This document shows positions 61,781-64,000 of a stretch of 64,000 bases of DNA, piece after piece. The DNA is taken from NCBI RefSeq assembly GCF_001570625.1, contig NZ_BBQT01000004.1, positions 1 to 64,000 on the forward strand, in the 5' to 3' direction. A program made the translations under genes and the position numbers. Below the pieces are notes generated by a model. It had not been told where the DNA came from, did not search any database, and was given only the letters and a program-made list of their open reading frames with translations. Within the stretch, counting starts at the first letter, position 1. The number at the start of each line of letters is the position of its first letter. This DNA comes from Syntrophomonas wolfei subsp. methylbutyratica (GTDB lineage: Bacteria > Bacillota > Syntrophomonadia > Syntrophomonadales > Syntrophomonadaceae).

Positions 61781-61813
61781 AAAAAGGGATATTTGAGCAA
61801 TATCCCTTTTTGA
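61781..61813. terminator. Bidirectional terminator
   Basis: AAAAAGGGATATT-tgagc-AATATCCCTTTTT, 13-bp perfect stem flanked by A and T runs on either side. Confidence 0.88.
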
Positions 61814-61905
61814 TTGGAAAATAAAGTGTCACATGATTTCGAGGGGTGAGAACGGCCCATTTAAGCTATTTATCGCTTTATAACTCTTTGTATCTTCACT
61901 CCGAA

Positions 61906-61932
61906 AAGCCTGTTAAATCGGGCTTTTTCTTA
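61906..61932 (+). terminator. Terminator-like hairpin
   Basis: AAAAGCC...GGGCTTTTTC. No gene ends directly before it; probably part of a decayed gene neighbourhood. Confidence 0.55.
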
Positions 61933-62009
61933 TTTCGTGGTGACAAGGGGACGGGGGTATTGACACACGATAATTATATATGGCATTAATCACCACAGAA
62001 GTGATTTTT

Positions 62010-62093
62010 GTGCCAAGAGTGGCAAGGATAAAAAGTAAGAGTGGGATATACCATGTTATTATGAGAGGAATTAATTCGTCAGATTATGTTTGA
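62010..62093 (+). pseudogene. RAYT (REP-associated tyrosine transposase) N-terminal remnant
   Basis: GTG start region reads VPRVARIKSKSGIYHVIM RGINSSDYV then TGA. RxKSxSGxYHVxxRGxN is the characteristic opening of Y1-type IS200/RAYT transposases. A CAAGGGGACGGGGGTATTGACAC motif lies about 50 bases upstream, typical of their REP partners. Only 27 codons remain. Confidence 0.75.
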
Positions 62094-62106
62094 GGAGAAT
62101 GAAGAT

Positions 62107-62247
62107 TGCTCTTCCTCCCACGGTAACCTGGTTTAATTTGGAGGCCACCATTCTTAATACTTGATCACCCACATCATGACCATAATTGGTCATTAAACTT
62201 TTAAAAGTCGATATCCACCATGGCTACAACATAATTGCCGCTGAGTT
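62107..62247 (-). pseudogene. GGDEF diguanylate cyclase remnant
   Basis: On the minus strand: LSGNYVVAMVDIDF (with a stop and frame slip) then NYGHDVGDQVLRMVASKLNQVTVGGRAIFIL. AMVDIDFFKxxNDxYGHxxGDxxL is the start of GGDEF domains. The catalytic GGDEF motif is absent; clearly broken. Confidence 0.7.
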
Positions 62248-62374
62248 TCATCACTTATAATAGGCCTGGACAAGGGTAAAATAGTAAATTCGTATCTATA
62301 AGTGAAAGGATACTTTTTTATTTTACATAAGCTAAAAATGAGCTAGTGCTGCTTCGGATAGAAAGGATTTAAAG

Positions 62375-62983
62375 ATGGGGAAAAAACTATTCGTATTCAA
62401 TAAAATTGCCACTGTTTACGGTCTTTTTTTTAATTGGCAAGTGGGGAACTACCGCTACATTTTGAATAATGTCAAAGACGAGCTGGAGTTTTCCACCTAT
62501 CAAAGCGTCATCGACATAGGATGCGGTACAGGAGCACTATGCAAGGTGTTTCAAGAATATGGTCTGGAGGTGACCGGGCTAGATCCTGCCGAAGCTATGC
62601 TTGCGATTGCTACGAAAAAGGCTGGGAAAATAGAACCAAACGAACCGTTTATTCGGTTTATTCGTGGCGATGCGCTTAATGGGCTCCCATTCCGTAAAAG
62701 AAGTTTTGACTTGGCCATAACATCCTATGTGGCCCACGGGCTTATGCCAAAGGAGAGGCTGATCCTTTACAATGAGATGAAAAGAGTGGCAAGGCATATA
62801 GTTGTTTTGTTAGACTATAACGAACACCGTTCATTGATTAGCGACATTGCAGAATGGCTGGAAGGCGGAGACTATTTTAACTTCATAGGAAACATCAGGG
62901 ATGAATTAATGCAACAGTTCGGCAATCTTAAAGTCATCAATACCGGCAAGCGTTCTGCGATGTATATTTGTAAAATAGACTAA
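62375..62983 (+). CDS. Class I SAM-dependent methyltransferase
   Basis: 202 residues. VIDIGCGTGALCKVF (motif I, about 49-63), VTGLDPAEAMLAIA, and IRGDALNGLPFRKRSFDLAITSY follow the class I fold. The small size and YNEMKRVARHIVVLLDY suggest a UbiE/menaquinone-like or small-molecule methyltransferase. AAAGGATTTAAAG before the ATG. Its stop is followed in frame by a cut antitoxin gene. Confidence 0.85.
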   Translation: MGKKLFVFNKIATVYGLFFNWQVGNYRYILNNVKDELEFSTYQSVIDIGCGTGALCKVFQEYGLEVTGLDPAEAMLAIATKKAGKIEPNEPFIRFIRGDALNGLPFRKRSFDLAITSYVAHGLMPKERLILYNEMKRVARHIVVLLDYNEHRSLISDIAEWLEGGDYFNFIGNIRDELMQQFGNLKVINTGKRSAMYICKID

Positions 62984-63148
62984 TGCATTACTAAGTTTTC
63001 TCGCCGGGACAGCAATATATATGCAGTTCTTAAACATTTCAGTGACATCGTACTAAAGCTAATGACAAAGCTTGCTCAAGGAGAGCAGACCGGAAAAGAA
63101 AAAGGCTGGGTGACTATAGAGGAAGTGGAAGCAGAGCTGGGGATTTAG
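62984..63148 (+). pseudogene. Truncated antitoxin of a RelE/ParE module
   Basis: The open frame ends ...KLMTKLAQGEQTGKEKGWVTIEEVEAELGI at 63148, a typical C-terminal end of Phd/YefM-like antitoxins (binding the toxin). The N-terminal DNA-binding half is missing. The toxin ATG at 63150 follows directly. An in-frame ATG at 63062 could still give a 28-residue peptide. Confidence 0.6.
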
Positions 63149-63149
63149 A

Positions 63150-63482
63150 ATGAACAAGCTGAAAATTTCACCTGAAGCCAGAAATGATTTAGTGGAAATT
63201 AAAAATTACATTTCTCAGGAACCTAATAGTTCACAGGCTGCTGAAAAATTAATATCAAAAATAACGAAGAAAATCCGAGGATTATTGGATTATCCTGGGA
63301 TCGGGGCATCTCTATCTTCGGTTATTGACATTCAAACAGAATATCGATTTCTTGCTTGTGCCAATTATCTCATATTTTACAGGTACGAAGATGAAGCTGT
63401 TTATGTGATTAGGATTTTATACGGCAGGCGTGATTATGTACGCGTTTTGTTTAATGATTTATTAGAGAAAGAAGAAAAGTAG
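63150..63482 (+). CDS. RelE/ParE-family toxin
   Basis: 110 residues. KISPEARNDLVEIKNYISQE, YRFLACANYLIFYRYEDEAVYVIRILYGRRDYVRVLF is the standard RelE/ParE fold, intact through the C-terminal YxRRDY element. Either mRNA cleavage or gyrase inhibition. The antitoxin gene before it is truncated. Confidence 0.87.
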   Translation: MNKLKISPEARNDLVEIKNYISQEPNSSQAAEKLISKITKKIRGLLDYPGIGASLSSVIDIQTEYRFLACANYLIFYRYEDEAVYVIRILYGRRDYVRVLFNDLLEKEEK

Positions 63483-63518
63483 GATTCGATTTTGTTCTAA
63501 ATTTATATACAGCCCGGG

Positions 63519-63553
63519 GCACTCTACACTGTAATAATGTAGAGTGCCTTGCT
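63519..63553 (+). terminator. Terminator-like hairpin after the toxin
   Basis: GGCACTCTACA...TGTAGAGTGCC, an 11-bp stem followed by a T-rich stretch (TTGCTTGTTTTA). Confidence 0.7.
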
Positions 63554-63740
63554 TGTTTTATCGTTATGAAAGCAGCTACAGTTGATTTGGATTTCGCTCT
63601 GCTGGTTACTTTTTCTTCCTTCGAATCGATTAGCCAACGGCTTAGAATTTGGCTGAATCTCTCTGGACGAATAGTGTCTATTGCTCTTAAAAGGGATTAT
63701 CCCGAAATGCGCTATTTTGAGACAGTCCCTGCTGTATAGA
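63554..63740. other. Intergenic region between the toxin and hcp
   Basis: About 190 bases with no supported gene. A short frame MKAATVDLDFALLVTFSSFES ends at 63738 but has no ribosome binding site. Confidence 0.4.
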
Positions 63741-64000
63741 TTATCCGAGGATTTTCTTCAGATCTTCATCAGGTGTCGAAATCGGGGAAATGTTAAAGTT
63801 GTCCACTAAATAATTCAGGACGTTAGGAGAAACAAAGGCCGGAAGTGTTGGCCCAAGGTAGATGTTTTTTATACCCAAAGACAGCAGTGTCAGTAAGATG
63901 CTGACCGCCTTCTGTTCATACCAGGAGAGAACCATGGTGAGGGGCAGTTCATTCACACCGCAGTCAAAAGCTTCAGCAAGTGCTACCGCGACACGAATCG
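63741..64000 (-). CDS. hcp: Hydroxylamine reductase / hybrid-cluster protein, C-terminal part
   Basis: The frame is open to base 64000 and runs off the window. It reads ...[55 protein letters not shown] and ends ...[18 protein letters not shown]. WYEQKAVxILL with the cluster-ligand Glu, and GPTLPAF, are hallmarks of the hybrid-cluster protein Hcp. Such proteins handle nitric oxide or hydroxylamine stress in anaerobes. Only about 86 residues are present. Confidence 0.93.
   Translation of the reverse strand, partial: IRVAVALAEAFDCGVNELPLTMVLSWYEQKAVSILLTLLSLGIKNIYLGPTLPAFVSPNVLNYLVDNFNISPISTPDEDLKKILG

Overview
The window looks like chromosome of a strictly anaerobic, low-to-mid-GC Gram-positive bacterium of the Clostridia. 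The evidence is a class III (oxygen-sensitive) ribonucleotide reductase with its activase, a four-subunit 2-oxoacid:ferredoxin oxidoreductase behind a T-box leader, a partial hybrid-cluster protein gene, consensus sigma-A type promoters and strong GGAGG ribosome binding sites. Gene content would fit a Syntrophomonas-like organism, but that is inference; no rRNA is present.

Layout. 1-1.1 kb: end of an Rpn-type nuclease/transposase gene and a Phd/Doc-like toxin-antitoxin pair. 1.3-5.1 kb: nrdDG with two NrdR boxes, then a YdjC/ChbG deacetylase. 5.5-8 kb: small genes, tRNA-Thr(CGT), a Fic remnant and a C45-type lipoprotein. 8-16.3 kb: beta-CASP nuclease-like protein, a small gene split by a slippery A-run, NRDE protein, a YtrA-type regulator with its ABC transporter behind a perfect 15-bp-arm palindrome, a UPF0145 protein, an MFS transporter and an unknown conserved protein. 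16.5-20.1 kb: T-box (probable Leu specifier) and the gamma-delta-alpha-beta ferredoxin oxidoreductase operon.

20.2-24.1 kb is a patchwork. It holds fragments copied from the 46-47 kb bacteriocin locus and from the 60-61.6 kb metallophosphoesterase/rlmD locus, around a TetR, DUF2087 and alpha/beta-hydrolase operon whose last gene is now fused to a piece of rlmD. 24.2-46 kb is an accessory island. It starts with phage-type genes (BRO antirepressor, sigma-like protein). A long forward gene set follows: two unknown proteins sharing a short Gly/Asn motif, an excisionase-type HTH, a SNF2-type helicase, DUF4391, an unknown protein, type III Mod and Res, a DUF2130 nuclease-like protein, an RloC/PrrC-like ATPase, a GIY-YIG protein and RhuM. 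This looks like an enlarged type III restriction or anti-phage system and is the most novel part of the window.

46.2-51.8 kb (minus strand): NHLM-type peptide export system (HlyD-like protein, C39 peptidase-ABC, second ABC) followed by two double-glycine-leader Cys-rich precursors. 52.2-56.9 kb: BMP-family (nucleoside-type) ABC transporter, with a 282-bp MITE-like element upstream. 57.4-61.6 kb: secreted acid phosphatase, membrane metallophosphoesterase, rlmD. 61.8-64 kb: terminators, RAYT and GGDEF remnants, a methyltransferase, a RelE/ParE toxin with a truncated antitoxin, and the 3' end of hcp at the edge.

An interspersed two-hairpin repeat (about 80-140 bp, seven copies) runs through the window and sits at several gene ends and at a duplication breakpoint.
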